Source: Neospora caninum Liverpool (taxonomy: Eukaryota > Apicomplexa > Conoidasida > Eucoccidiorida > Sarcocystidae). From it: a stretch of DNA of 64,000 nucleotides. This document shows, piece after piece, positions 32,833 to 43,746 of this stretch; within the stretch, counting starts at the first letter, position 1; each line of letters opens with the position of its first letter. The notes beneath the pieces were generated by a model. It saw nothing but the letters and a program-made list of their open reading frames with translations, was not told where the DNA came from and did no database searches. The position numbers and the translations under genes are program-made. The DNA lies in NCBI RefSeq assembly GCF_000208865.1, contig NC_018388.1, positions 496,001 to 560,000 on the forward strand, given 5' to 3'.

Positions 32833-34800
32833 TCATCTTTTCTCGGTGGCCTGCACAGCGTGCCGCTGCGTGGGAAACGCAGATGCGCAACTCGACAGAA
32901 CAGCATGGTGCCTAGCCTTCAGTTGTCCCCTGCGGGTCCTGCTTTCGTGGTGTGTTCTTAGATCTTCCTCACCTGGACAGCACAGCTGAGGATGGCCGTT
33001 CACGTAGTTCTGCAGGACTGAGAGGGGAATGGGTCGTCTGCAGAAGGGACAGGCGAAAGCCGACGTCTTGCCTCCGGCAGCCGGAGAGGGAGGACTCGGG
33101 CGCGGGGGAAAAGGAGGCGCAGACGGCACGCGCGAGGCCGTGGTGTCTCGCAAGGGAGAGATATCGCGTGACGCGCTCCGCAGTTTCTCGCGTGCATGCG
33201 GCAGCCCGATTGCCTCGGGGAAGGGGCCAGGGCGCCCCAGCGGGCTCGGGGGACTGCCGACGCTGAAAGGAGGCGACGCAGAAGACAACGCGGGCGGCGG
33301 AGCAAAGAGATCACCGGGAGGCAGCGGTGGAGACGCCGAGCCGCTCGCTCCGTGCAGGGAAGGAATCGGATGGCCTGCCTGCGAGGCGAGACAACGCGAG
33401 AGGGGCAAGAGAGAGAAGAGACAGGTAAAGCGAAACCAACTTGATTCGAGTCCGAAGCGAGGAGGACCGGGGACAGGCGTTAAGACAACATTGAGTCGAC
33501 TCAGGACAAGAAAGAGGATCGAAAAAAGGAGGGAGAGACTCGGGCAGAGAAGAAGAGAGAGTGTGGGAGAGAGGGACACGGCAAGGGGAAAAGGAAGAGA
33601 GACAATCGGAGAGAGAACAGGAACGAGAGAGTAAGATAGCGAGTAGCGGAGAGAATGAGAGAGAAACAGGACAGTGCATAGGAGAGCGAATAAGGGGAGA
33701 ACAAGGAAGCGATAGACAGCCAGGGAGAGAGGAAAAGGACGGAGAAGAAAAGGGGGCGAATTCGGGAGATAGAAGGAGATGCAGAGGAGGGTGAGCGCGA
33801 CACTAAGACAGACGGGAGAGAGTAAGGACGAAGGAGGGAAGGACCACAACGAGACGAGAAACGGGAGAAGGCAAGGACCACAACGAGACGAGAAACGGGA
33901 GAAGGCAAGGACCACAACGAGACGAGAAACGGGAGAAGGCAAGGACCACAACGAGACGAGAAACGGGAGAAGGCAAGGAAGAGACAGACGACGGAACAGC
34001 TGGAAGGAGAGAGAAGCAAGCAGGGTAGTGTGGGACCTTTTCACCCCAACACTTGTGTCGCGTGGATCCCCGATATACCTGTATACTTCCGAAATATAAC
34101 GAAAACTGGCTTTGTCTCCCGTGAAGATGAGAGTGGAAGAGATGCGTACATCCACGTACTGTGGCTGGAAAACCGCGGCTACGGATCCCGCCCCTCCCCC
34201 CCAACCCCCGTAGAAACCGAATCGTTTCGAACGCGATGTCCATATATATATATATATATATGTATATATATCGAAGTAGATGTGGACGGCTGAGCGGCGC
34301 GATAGCTGCCAGACTCCATCTCTATGTCCCTGTTTTCTTACCACGGTCACGCGATACTTGTTCTCGTCGGCGAATGCGGCGTCTGCGTGCCAGGAAGGGT
34401 CATCCGTTGCGCGTCGACGCGGCGAGTTTGCGACACTGGGAGCGGCTGAGACTGCTCGGGAGATTTTGCCGGCGTCGGGGGGAATCATGGAAGCGGAGAC
34501 ACCTCTGGAGGTGTTGAGGCGAGAGTCGCTGATCCTGCGAGTGCGCGGCAAAGAGGGTACCGACGCGCCTCTCTCTCGCACAGGCCCCCGTTGTAGGACG
34601 CCCTTCGCGGCATTGTACACGATGACGGAGGAAGGCGAGGCAGAGACAGGCGCCGGAGCGGCGGGGAGGACAGGCCGGTGGCGAGGCGAAGGGAGAGGCG
34701 CCGAAGAGGGAGAGGCCCCGGGGAGCGACAGCGATGCGCGAGCGGGCGTCAGGGATGATCTTTTCGACGGTTGGGGGTCCGACGCAAAACTCCTCTCCAT
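32833..34800 (-). CDS. low-complexity protein with C-terminal UBZ-like zinc finger (two exons)
   Basis: Exon 1 is 34800-34342 (ATG, then donor gtaaga after ENKYRVTV). Exon 2 is 33378-32833 (acceptor ctcgcag, phase 0, stop TGA). The product is about 334 residues. The N-terminal half is Ser/Ala/Pro/Arg-rich with short patches such as SVIVYNAAKGVL and RISDSRLNTSRGVSASM. Exon 2 is Pro-rich and then carries CPFCRRPIPLSVLQNYVNG followed by HPQLC: Cys-x2-Cys, a Pro-Leu helix, then His and Cys, near residues 262-286. This resembles Rad18-type UBZ or C2HC fingers, though the spacing is longer than the usual UBZ4 pattern. Such fingers bind ubiquitin or other proteins; no function is assigned. Another exon may exist near 34180-34070, where FQPQYVDVRISSTLIFTG is encoded between AG and GT, but its phase does not fit this model. 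Confidence 0.5.
   Translation of the reverse strand: MERSFASDPQPSKRSSLTPARASLSLPGASPSSAPLPSPRHRPVLPAAPAPVSASPSSVIVYNAAKGVLQRGPVRERGASVPSLPRTRRISDSRLNTSRGVSASMIPPDAGKISRAVSAAPSVANSPRRRATDDPSWHADAAFADENKYRVTVVRKQGHRDGVWQLSRRSAVHIYFDIYTYIYIYIWTSRSKRFGFYGGWGGGAGSVAAVFQPQYVDVRISSTLIFTGDKASFRYISEVYRYIGDPRDTSVGVKRSHTTLLASLSFQLFRRLSLPCLLPFLVSLWSLPSPVSRLVVVLAFSRFSSRCGPCLLPFLVSLWSFPPSSLLSPVCLSVALTLLCISFYLPNSPPFLLRPFPLSLAVYRFLVLPLFALLCTVLFLSHSLRYSLSYSLVPVLSPIVSLPFPLAVSLSPTLSLLLCPSLSLLFSILFLVLSRLNVVLTPVPGPPRFGLESSWFRFTCLFSLLPLSRCLASQAGHPIPSLHGASGSASPPLPPGDLFAPPPALSSASPPFSVGSPPSPLGRPGPFPEAIGLPHAREKLRSASRDISPLRDTTASRVPSAPPFPPRPSPPSPAAGGKTSAFACPFCRRPIPLSVLQNYVNGHPQLCCPGEEDLRTHHESRTRRGQLKARHHAVLSSCASAFPTQRHAVQATEKR
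33500..33835 (+). repeat. purine-rich tract in the zinc-finger gene intron
   Basis: Irregular GA-rich sequence on the + strand (agagaagaagagagagtgtg, gagaggaaaaggacggagaa and similar), a pyrimidine tract on the coding strand of the surrounding gene, inside its intron. Confidence 0.7.
33839..33974 (+). repeat. 34-bp tandem repeat in the zinc-finger gene intron
   Basis: Four nearly perfect copies of a 34-bp unit (aaggaccacaacgagacgag, then aaacgggagaaggc). 34 is not a multiple of three, so each frame changes from copy to copy. The array lies within the inferred intron 34341-33379. Confidence 0.95.
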
Positions 34801-34801
34801 C

Positions 34802-35002
34802 GTGGAGAGAGAGAGAGGAGAAAGAGAGGACAGAGAGAGGAGAAAGAGAGGACAGAGAGAGGAGAAAGAGAGGACAGAGAGAGGAGAAAGAGAGGACAGA
34901 GAGAGGAGAAAGAGAGGACAGAGAGAGGAGAAAGAGAGGACAGAGAGAGGAGAAAGAGAGGACAGAGAGAGGAGAAAGAGAGGACAGAGAGAGGAGAAAG
35001 AG
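34802..35002 (+). repeat. 22-bp polypurine tandem repeat immediately upstream of the zinc-finger gene ATG
   Basis: About nine copies of gaggacagagagaggagaaa plus ga; the only pyrimidine is one C per unit. It begins two bases from the initiator ATG of the minus-strand gene (34800), so it would be its 5' UTR or promoter. The 66-bp triple unit contains no stop in any frame of either strand. Confidence 0.95.
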
Positions 35003-38000
35003 ACGGAAGGCGGCCCGCGAAAAAACGAGAGAAAAGGAATCCACGAGAAGAAAGGCGAGGCAAAAGCCCGGGACGGGAGTCCGGTGAGCACACAGAGGGA
35101 TGAAGCTGAGAGCGGAGACAAAGGAGAAGGAAGAAGACCAAAGGTGTAATGGCGGAAGACAAGGAGCGAGGAAAACGGAAAGACGGCAGCATCTGGGCAC
35201 CCTGTGTGGCGCCGCAAGAACCGTTGGGCGATGAGGCGCCTGACGGGACAACGCCGGTCCCTCTCCGGATCTTCCTACCGGGGGCGAGAGCTCCTCTGTT
35301 CGTGAGAACGGAGAGACGACAAAAAATGCACAGAGAAAAAGAAGGCGGAAGACGGGGGAGGCAGCGAAACCGGAGGCGCTTCAAAACCAAGCGAAAACGC
35401 AAGAAAAGGATGAAACACCGAAAACAAGAAAACGGAGGCACGGAAAGGAGAAGAGAGAGAAATGGAAAGGAGAAGAAGAGAGAGAAGAAAAGCGAGAAGA
35501 AGAGAGAGAAGAGAGAGCGGTGTCGCGGACAGGGCACACACGGCGAGGCGCAAGACTCGGGCAGATGCGGTCAAAAACGCGGGTCTCCGCATGCTTTTCT
35601 GCGGCTGCCTCCTCCGACGAAAACAGACTTCTTTCTCCGCATATCCGTTTTTTTCTTTCATCGCGCGCAGATTGCGCGGGGCAACCCATCCTGGCTTTGG
35701 TTGCTTAAGCTCGCCAACGGGCCTCTCAACTAAAGCGCCCTTGGAGGGGCTGCAGCCTTTTCCTGCGCGCCATGTTCCAACGGCGAAAAATCGATTCTTT
35801 CGGTCCGCTTGCCTGGGACAGAAAATCGCACCTTCCCCCTTTTAGGGTTGAGGGTATGTGGTGAAGGGAGGAAGGAGGAAACAGTCGCGAAACTCACCTC
35901 TCCAACGCTCCACACATGGACACCGCTCAAATCAATGTAAACAGATGCCCATCTCGAGATATCTATCCCGATATACATTCGACGACTCTGTACATCCGAA
36001 GATATACATGCATGAATCTAGGAGAATCTCCTCGCACATAGATGCTTGTCTGTTTCGGTGAACCCTGGAGGGTTTGGAACTTAAAACTCGGCAGCTCGCG
36101 CTGAGTCGCAACAGGGAGAGGGGCGCTCTGGCGCTGGCCGTTGCCCGGACGGTCGCGCGCTGGCCGGCCGCATGTCGCGTAGAGCCGTTTTTGCGAAGAA
36201 GCCGGAGCCCCACTCGTCTGTGTGATATTTGCAGAGCTTTAAATCTCCAAGCAGATCGACTCCGGCCTGGAGAGGAGAGCGAACTCGAGAAAGGTCTTCT
36301 CCAGTTATGATCCTTTCGGCCGTGAGCAACATCTGTCGTCAACAAAATCAACGAAGCAGATGCCACGCACGACAGCTTTCTCGGCGCGGTCCCTGTAAGA
36401 CTTGGGAGAAACACGCACTTTCCGTTTTTCTCTGGGGAGCTTAGACGTTATCTTTCAAGTGGGCATTTGCAAGGAATACCCGTTTCGCGGACCATCGGTT
36501 CAGGTGTTCCAACGGCCGACGCCTCGCTGGAGGTTCGCTGCGAGCGCGTCGATTGTTCTTGGCACTCGTGCGCGTTTTTCCAGCTCTCTCTGCGGAGGGG
36601 TTTGTCGCCTTTTTGCGGCGTCTTTTCGCAGCGCCTCCACGCCGCAGAACACAGCGACTGAGTGCCCTTGTTTTCCGCGCTCACACGGTTTCTCCACGTC
36701 AAGGCCCGCTTCTGTGGCCGGGGCCTCTATCTGAGAGCCGTTTCTTCGCGATCTCTGTTCAACATTCATCTCGCCGATAATACTCGCCATCCCGCCTTTC
36801 TTCCCCCGAATTCCTCCAGCCTGGCTCTCTTGGTGGTCTTCCCGACAGCGCATCTAGTCAGCTCGTGCGCCAGAAGACCGAACCGTCTGCGCAGGCTCTC
36901 ACGTCTTGCCGATTTCCTTCTGTGCGGGGAGCTCTCCTGTAAATCTGCTGCTGGCTTCGGTCTTGTAGCCGCTGCAGGCCCCGCGCTCGCTCGACAAACT
37001 CGCTGCAGCGGGACCGAAAGACAACAGCGAGAGATCGATTTTCTGAAACAGCCGGAAGCGCCGCGCGACGGTGTTTGGTCTCGAAGCCTCGAGGATCTGA
37101 CCCGGCCGCTGGCAAGCTGCGGTCTCTGGTTGAAGGACGGCCGTGTCAATCCGCGTGTGTTGATTTGCATGCAGATGTAGCATCAACACAATCGCTTATA
37201 CACCTCTGGGTAGATGTACGCATGGGCAAACGCTGCTGGTCCTGAGATCTCGGGTGAGAGGAGAGAGCGCGAGGAAAGGGGAACATGCGTGAGAGAAGAG
37301 AGCTTGATGGCGCGCGTGTAAGGGAGAGAGTTTGGTGGGTTGTTTCCCGAGCACGCGCTTGGAGGAAGTGAAACGGGGCACGGGTCTTAATCGCCGCACA
37401 GCCGCGCGACCTCGCCCTGCCCTCGTCGTCTCTCCCTCTCTGCTGTTTCCAGGCGTTTCCGCGTTCCACGCACTTTGGGAGATTTTTTCGTTCTCTTCCT
37501 CGGTGTCTGTTCAGCTCGGCAATGAGTAGACGCCGTGCATGGCTCGGCCGTGAGATATGCGCGAGAAATCTCGAATCTCCGAATCCACGTTTTTCTCTTC
37601 TCGACTGCACGGTTGTCAGTCTGACCTGCACAGAGAGTGTCTTTCTCGTGGTGTTTTTTCCATGCTAAGCGCGAAGCCCCGGTGTTCCTCCCTGGAAAAT
37701 TCTATGCCGCTCTCGTTTTCGCATTCGTCTCCAACCTTGTCCTGTGGTTCTTCTCTTTTGCCTCTGTCTCGCTGTCTCCCTCACTCCGCGCAGTCACCTC
37801 TCGGGAACGAACTGCGTACCTCCTTCCTTCGTCGCTTTTCTTTCTTGCCTCAAGACTCCACGACTTCCCCCTCCCACTCTCGCTGTCCGCCTCCTCTTCG
37901 TCCTCTTCGTTTTCCTCTTCTCCATCTTCGTTTTCCTTTCTCCCTCTTCTTTTCCCTCTTCTTCCTTTTCTTTCTCCTCTTTTTCCACTTCTTCCTCTTC

Positions 38001-38058
38001 GCGTTTTCGGTGACAGGCCAGGGGGACGTACTGTTTTCCCCTCTGTCTTCACCCAACG
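35003..38058. other. divergent intergenic region between the zinc-finger and ELMO genes
   Basis: Should hold promoters of both genes. It includes a GA-rich tract at about 35330-35520, an unremarkable middle part (35700-37400) with overlapping domain-free open frames, GCATGC near 37168-37173, and a strongly pyrimidine-rich segment (37720-38040) just before the ELMO start, probably its 5' UTR. Confidence 0.45.
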
Positions 38059-40589
38059 ATGGAGTCGGACACCGAGCAGGCGACGCCTGGCCCAGCTGAT
38101 CGGGGGACACATCGAGGGGCCGAAGAGAAGCGAGAAGGCGAAAAACATGGCGTTCTCAAGTCCTGTGCACTTTGCCTGAAGAGCCTCGGTTGCAAGTGGT
38201 GCCTTCCGGACTTTGACACCTGCGAGTTGACTCATGAAGAAGAATTCGTTCTCCACGTCTTGAGCTCCGCCGCATGCGTTCCTTACAACCCCGATGACCC
38301 AGAACAAGAAAAGGTAGGGGAAGAAACTCAAGGAAACATATCCCCCTCCCCCATGCAGCAAGATATGCATGTCAATCTATGCTTGCGTGTTCTCTCTATG
38401 CAATGTACATACAAGTATATTTGCGTGCATATATATGTATTTGTGTGTGTTTTTGTATCTGTGGATGTGTCCGTGCGTGTGCTTGGAGACACACGTAAAG
38501 ACAGGGCGCGGGTGTTAAAGAAAGGAAGGACTTCTGTTTGCGATTTGTTCTTCTCTCGCGTCTCAGCTGCTCCTAGGCGTCGTAGGCAGCTTGTGTTTTT
38601 CTCGCCCGTTCCTCTGTTTCTTCCTCAGCTTCTGCTCGAACTGTACGACGAGGTCGTCAGCCCCGCAGATCCCCTGCCGCCCGACGCCGAACGCGACTGG
38701 AAGGCAATCGGTTTCCAGGTCAGTCTTTTTTGTGGTTCGTTCGCTTCAAACCTTTGCCACCAACTGCTGACTTTCTGTGCCCATGAGGGCCAAACGAAAC
38801 GAATCAGCTTCTCCTGGTTGTGCGCCTCTCCCGCCCTTGCCAGTTTTTCTCTGGGACCAAAGAATGCACCACTCCACCCTGATCCTTAGAGAGCTGCCTG
38901 TCTGTTGGTCTGCGGGGTGTCACTGCAGGTGTGCACTTGTGAGTGGACATTCTTTCCCGTTTCCAGAGTTTTGCCTTCTGGCCTTTTTTCAGAGCCAAAA
39001 CCCACGCACCGATTTCCGAGGGGGCGGTTTGCTGGCGCTTCAGCAGCTTCTCTTCTTCGCCCAAAATTTCCATGAGGAGATGCTCGTCCTCGTCCAGAAA
39101 AGCAAACAAGATGTCTTCCCCCTGGCTGCCAGTCTCATCAATGCCACAGTGAGTCGCCTCCCACCCCTCCCCATCCAACCTTCTCCCTCTGTTCGCTCGC
39201 CTCTCGCGCGTGTGTGTTGCCGATCGTCGTCGTTTCAAAAACCAACAAAGCCACTTTCCCGCGCTACCACCAGTCTTCCTATCCATATATATATATATAC
39301 GTATACATTCGTGAATGTGTATGTAGGCATCTGTATCAATGGACGTCTGTGGAGGGGTGGCTTTGTCGTTCTTCGCATTTGGTTTAAACCCGGCCGTGCG
39401 AAAGAGCACAGACAGAGAACGATGCCGTCCTGTTTAGAGCAGTCCACGCGATCCTGGGCGGCACACGCGAGTTGGTGTGTGTCCCACTTGCGTGTGTGGG
39501 ACGCGTCTTCGTCTGAGTGTGCGCCTGCGTTTCTCTCTTTTTCCTGTTCTCTTCCCCAACTTGTCAGTGTGTATCCACTGCTGTTTTCAGCACATGCTGG
39601 GAACCTTCTTCGACCTGTACACAGACCACCACATGATGACGGGGCCCTCGAGTGTGGCGGCTCGAGCATCGCCGCGGTGTTTGAAAAATTTCACCAAGTT
39701 GTGTGTGTCTGCGGCCAAGTCGGGAGTCCGTTCGCGGGGGTCGACTTTCAAGGCGTTTTCCCTGTGTTCGACTGCCTCGAAGCCTCGCTCGCTCCTGTCG
39801 AATCCCCGCGGGGAGTCAACGGCCGAGGGATCGAGCCTGTCCGGGCAAGAGGAGCGTTCGAAGCCGGCGCGGTCGGGTATTCTCTCTCGGCGCTTAGGCA
39901 CGGCCTCTCGCACCGAGGAGACAGACTCGCTGTCTTCCGCGTCTGCGCGCGTGATGTACGTGTTCAACTACCTGTTTTCATGCATGGTGATTCGCCTAGA
40001 TCGCGAAATTGAGCGAAGACGCGGATGGAGTTCCACTGCTGAAGGCGCAGGCGAAGCGAAGACCTCAGGAGCGCCCAGCGCTGCCCCGGCGCCGAGCGAA
40101 GCCAGCAGTTCCGCAAGGAGGCTGGTTCGCCTTCCCTCGGAGTCGACGGCTTTGTCGGGGAGTGCGTCGCTAGCAGGCGCGCCGGCAGCCTCAACGGGAG
40201 ACGCCGAGGCCGCGCATGCAGAGGGCGAGGACGAGAAACAGCCTTTGTTGACTGAGGCACCGGACGGCGAGGCAGGGGGGCGAGTGCGGACCAGGAGCGA
40301 CAGCGACGAGGAGACGGAAAAGCATGCGGGGGAGCATCCACAGAAGTCCGCCGGAAGTGTGGCCGACCTGATGATGCATCTGAAGAAGTCCGGACAGGAG
40401 TTGCCTCTCGCCACGCGAGCCTTTCTCACCTCTCAGCGACCGGACAACTCGCCAGTGGGACAGCGAGGCTCCACCATCTTTGTTTTCGCGGACAGCCTGG
40501 TTTCATGCAGAGTCGCGGTCGAAGAGCTGCTGAGCTCGGGAGAAGTCCACACCGTCAAGGACCTCCTGAAGCTCACAGTAGTCGACTAG
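38059..40589 (+). CDS. ELMO/CED-12-domain protein (four exons)
   Basis: Exons are about 38059-38313, 38629-38718, 38993-39148 and 39591-40589, all phase 0, encoding about 499 residues. The ELMO domain begins near residue 62 and shows its hallmark DWKAIGFQ, then NPRTDFRGGGLLALQQLLFF, FPLAASLINAT and HMLGTFFDLYTDH. After CLKNFTKLC (about residue 205) a Ser/Arg-rich insertion of roughly 80 residues interrupts the domain, which resumes with ARVMYVFNYLFSCMVIRLD (about residue 285). A second disordered acidic stretch and the C-terminus KDLLKLTVVD follow. ELMO proteins act either with DOCK exchange factors on Rac or, in the ELMOD group, as GTPase-activating proteins for Arf/Arl GTPases. With no PH or armadillo part, this protein resembles the ELMOD type (inference). 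It converges on RAD1 across the tRNA region. Confidence 0.9.
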
Positions 40590-42682
40590 AGGGGGAGCGC
40601 ACAGTGCCCGCCCGTGACAGAACCAGTCACGAGGGGGAAAAGACCCTCAGAAAAATGATAGAGAAAATGCGTGACGGCACATGTTTGCATCCCTAGGTCC
40701 GTGACACAGCGGCAGGAAAGAATAGAGTCGTCGAGGCAATTCCGTGGCCCCACGCGTATGAGGTGCCCAGGTGTGTGTGTGTGGTCGTGATAGGATGCAG
40801 TTTCGGTTTTTCTATACGATGGAAATTAGCTTGTAGGCGGTTTTCCCAGGGCGTCGATTTGTGTCGCCCACCGGACCGAAAGCCTTTTTCCGCATCTCCC
40901 GGTTTTTAGGCCCCACAGGTCGACTCGAGTCTCCAAGATGGCCGTCGAAAAGTGACGCACACAGTCGGAGACGAGAATGTCCGGTTTGCGGCCTGTGAAA
41001 CGCACTGGTACGTTTCACCGCCACTCCATTTGCTGGAGAAGCGTCGAGCGCGGTGAATCGAGCCGCCTCTCTTGTGGTATTTGCTTGTGAGGGTTGATAC
41101 TTTTTCTGAGGAGGTGAAGCAGGAAGGGCGAGACCCCGAACTCGACAGTGAGTCTCACCTACCGAGAGAGAGCCCAGTTTTTAGCCGACGAAGCGCCGTG
41201 TTGTTTCAGCAGCGAAAGACGGCCTTCGCAGGCCGTCCTTGTATACGGGGAAAGCCTCGGCAGCGCAAAAAACTGGATTGCCCCGCGTTTTCCCTATACT
41301 TTGCTGGCGCATTTCCGCGCGGCTGACAGTACCACACAGTGCAGGCCTCAACTGATGAGGGGTGCAAGACGGCAACTATAGAGGCGGTTTATCTGGTCGA
41401 GTTTCTTCCGGTTTCATCTCGTTTTCCATTGCCGTGTCGCCTCCATTTTAATGAGCGCTTCGTAGTGCGTGCGTGAGGCGGGAAGTTTTGTTTCTCTGTA
41501 TTGGACGGACGAGCGGGGGGCCTCGTCCAGCGGGATGTCTGCAGTTTTCCTCCGATTTTTGCGTGTGACACGCATGCTTCGTGGCCTTTGGCAGTGTCAA
41601 CTTGTCCGCTTCCTGCGAGAAAATGGACAATGGAGGACACACGGAAGGAGTCACACTCCGTTCTGTTAAGCCGGATTCACCGTATGGTTTCGAGTCGACT
41701 CCTCAGGCGAGTAGAACAGGACGCGCCGCGCAGCCCTGAAAAACGATCAGCGCGTCTTCAGCTTTGGCGCTTCCTTGTCAGATCACATTTTCTGAAGAGA
41801 AGGAGCGGGCCGCCGATGTTGGCTCGGCGTCGCATTTTCTGTTTTACACGTTCAGCGGTTTGATTAGCCGCCTGGATTCCAGACGGCATACAACTCACAA
41901 GGATCCAGTTAATGCCCAGCGCGGTACAACTATCCAACAGATCGCCACACGCCCCGGTGTCTGCGAGCGCAGTGCCTGCCGTCATAGTCGCAGCGCAAGT
42001 CCAAATGACGCATCCTGGTGTTTGCCCCAGCTGCTGAAGAGAGTGGTATGTGTGTCCACTGCCCTAAGGAAAGCAGCTGGCGGCCTCTACCTCGGATCTG
42101 TTTCCTGTCTCTGGTCGATCTGACGGAACAGATCTTCCCCGAGCGCGATTCGATCCGTACCCAGAGGAGGCTGTCTTTGTTTTCCACAGAGGAACTCCGG
42201 CCACCGATCACCTATGCTCTCTATGGAACACTCTTCCGTAATCCACTCGACCCTCTGGCTCTTGTGTTGCTCTGACTGAGAACCCTGAACCCTTTAACCT
42301 GCCAGAAAACCGCCGTCTCGAGGGTCACAGAGTCGACGTATGCACTGTCCGTTGCTCCCTGAAAGTCCACGACAGTGCTCACAAAGATCGCTGGGCCGCT
42401 CCATCACAGCCAGATTCGGTTCCAGAGGAAAGGCAGAAAGTCTGCACTTTTTTGTGGCAGGCCGTCGATTTTCCCTTACAGATATTGCACCATATCCCTC
42501 TGGCGTAACACGGCCCTGGCGGCACGTGTGGGAAATCCATACCTCCCCAACGAAATCCTTCCCTACGGCCAACTCTTTGCAGGCGAGGGAACACGAAAAA
42601 CTACCAGCTGTGTTGGAATTCCTCACACGGCACTCCTCTTGCAATTGAGGGAACGACGACGTGTCACCCGATGACCTGGACA

Positions 42683-42755
42683 GGGCGTCTAGCTCAAATG
42701 GTAGAGCGCTCGCTTAGCATGCGAGAGGTAATGGGATCGATACCCATGTCGTCCA
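42683..42755 (+). tRNA. tRNA-Ala (anticodon AGC), copy 1
   Basis: 73 nt that fold as a full cloverleaf: D stem GCTC/GAGC, anticodon stem CTCGC/GCGAG with loop TTAGCAT (anticodon AGC), T stem ATGGG/CCCAT with loop ATCGATA, discriminator A. The acceptor stem has the G3:U70 wobble that identifies tRNA-Ala, and a U6:U67 mismatch. T-runs about four bases downstream (42759-42762) would stop RNA polymerase III. No intron. Confidence 0.95.
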
Positions 42756-43673
42756 CTCTTTTCCCGTTGCGCGGCGTATTCGTACTGCCCTAACTGACGC
42801 AGTGTTAATCATGTTTCCTCTTTGTTTACCTGTGTGTTTCGCTGGGGACCTGCAACGAATTATTTTAATGAAGCCACTCATATATACAGCCTGCGCGCGC
42901 CTGCTTGTCGACGGGCAGTGAACGCCGTGCGGGTAACCGACTCGTGTGTGGCTTCCGCTGATTGTGCGCTTTCGTGTCGTGAAGTGATTCCATGTGCGAG
43001 AAAGGGGATACGAATCCTTCACGAAACATGCGGAAGGCACTAGAAGTAGGGATGCAATTTACTCGTAAAGCACCGCTGTCTCGCCGTGGCAACAGAACGG
43101 TAGAGCACTCGGTGCTCGGAAGGCCTTCAGCTATGTTGCCTGCTGTATGATTGCTGTACCACTGTTTTCTCAGCTCGCGGCTGCCTTCCTCTGTCCAAGC
43201 TACTTTGAAGGCCATCCTTCCTAGCCCACATGCACAGTTCTCCTACTAAGCGCAGGGAGTCGATTTCACGCGGTGGGTCAGCTACTGTTTTGTCAGTGTG
43301 TGCGAGGCCATTCACAAAAACTCTTGGAGTCTGTGAAGCGTAAACGTTATGAGGATGTGCTGCCACAAAGGTAACGGGATAATGCTTCTCGATTTAAAAT
43401 TGATTCCAGTGTGTGTTTAAGCCAGATGGCCCGAGTCAGGCACTCGCAGACACAACCTCGTATACTTGGAGAGAAACAGCCTGGATGCGGCGGGAAGTCC
43501 CTCGGCACGGACGTCCTCGCTTTTTCTGTGTTCTTTTTACAGAAGCAAGCACAGGAACCACAATATGAAGCCGACAGTCTCTAGAGTGCCAGAGTCAGGC
43601 GCTTTGGCCACTTGCTTGTGAATCTTCCGCCGTAACCTCCGAGAACACCTCCAGTAGCGAGGTCAACGGGCAA

Positions 43674-43746
43674 GGGCGTCTAGCTCAAATGGTAGAGCGC
43701 TCGCTTAGCATGCGAGAGGTAATGGGATCGATACCCATGTCGTCCA
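43674..43746 (+). tRNA. tRNA-Ala (anticodon AGC), copy 2
   Basis: Identical over all 73 nt to the copy 991 bp upstream, including the G3:U70 identity pair and the U6:U67 mismatch. It is followed directly by six T (43747-43752), a polymerase III terminator. The flanks share no visible similarity with those of copy 1. Confidence 0.95.

Noticed and set aside
33839..33974. Regularly repeated 34-bp units considered as a CRISPR array
   Set aside because: The units are contiguous with no spacers, and the host is eukaryotic.
32833..35217. One continuous 794-codon minus-strand open frame
   Set aside because: It reads through CT repeats and an intron-like segment with microsatellite sequence. Only its two complex parts fit exons; the rest is repetitive Ser/Leu/Pro.
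36662..37180. 172-codon + strand frame upstream of the ELMO gene
   Set aside because: No domain and an equally long frame on the opposite strand; more likely promoter or 5' UTR sequence.
43081..43130. tRNA-like fragment (ggtagagcactcggtgctcg) between the two tRNA-Ala genes
   Set aside because: Resembles a D arm only; no anticodon stem or T arm can be formed around it.
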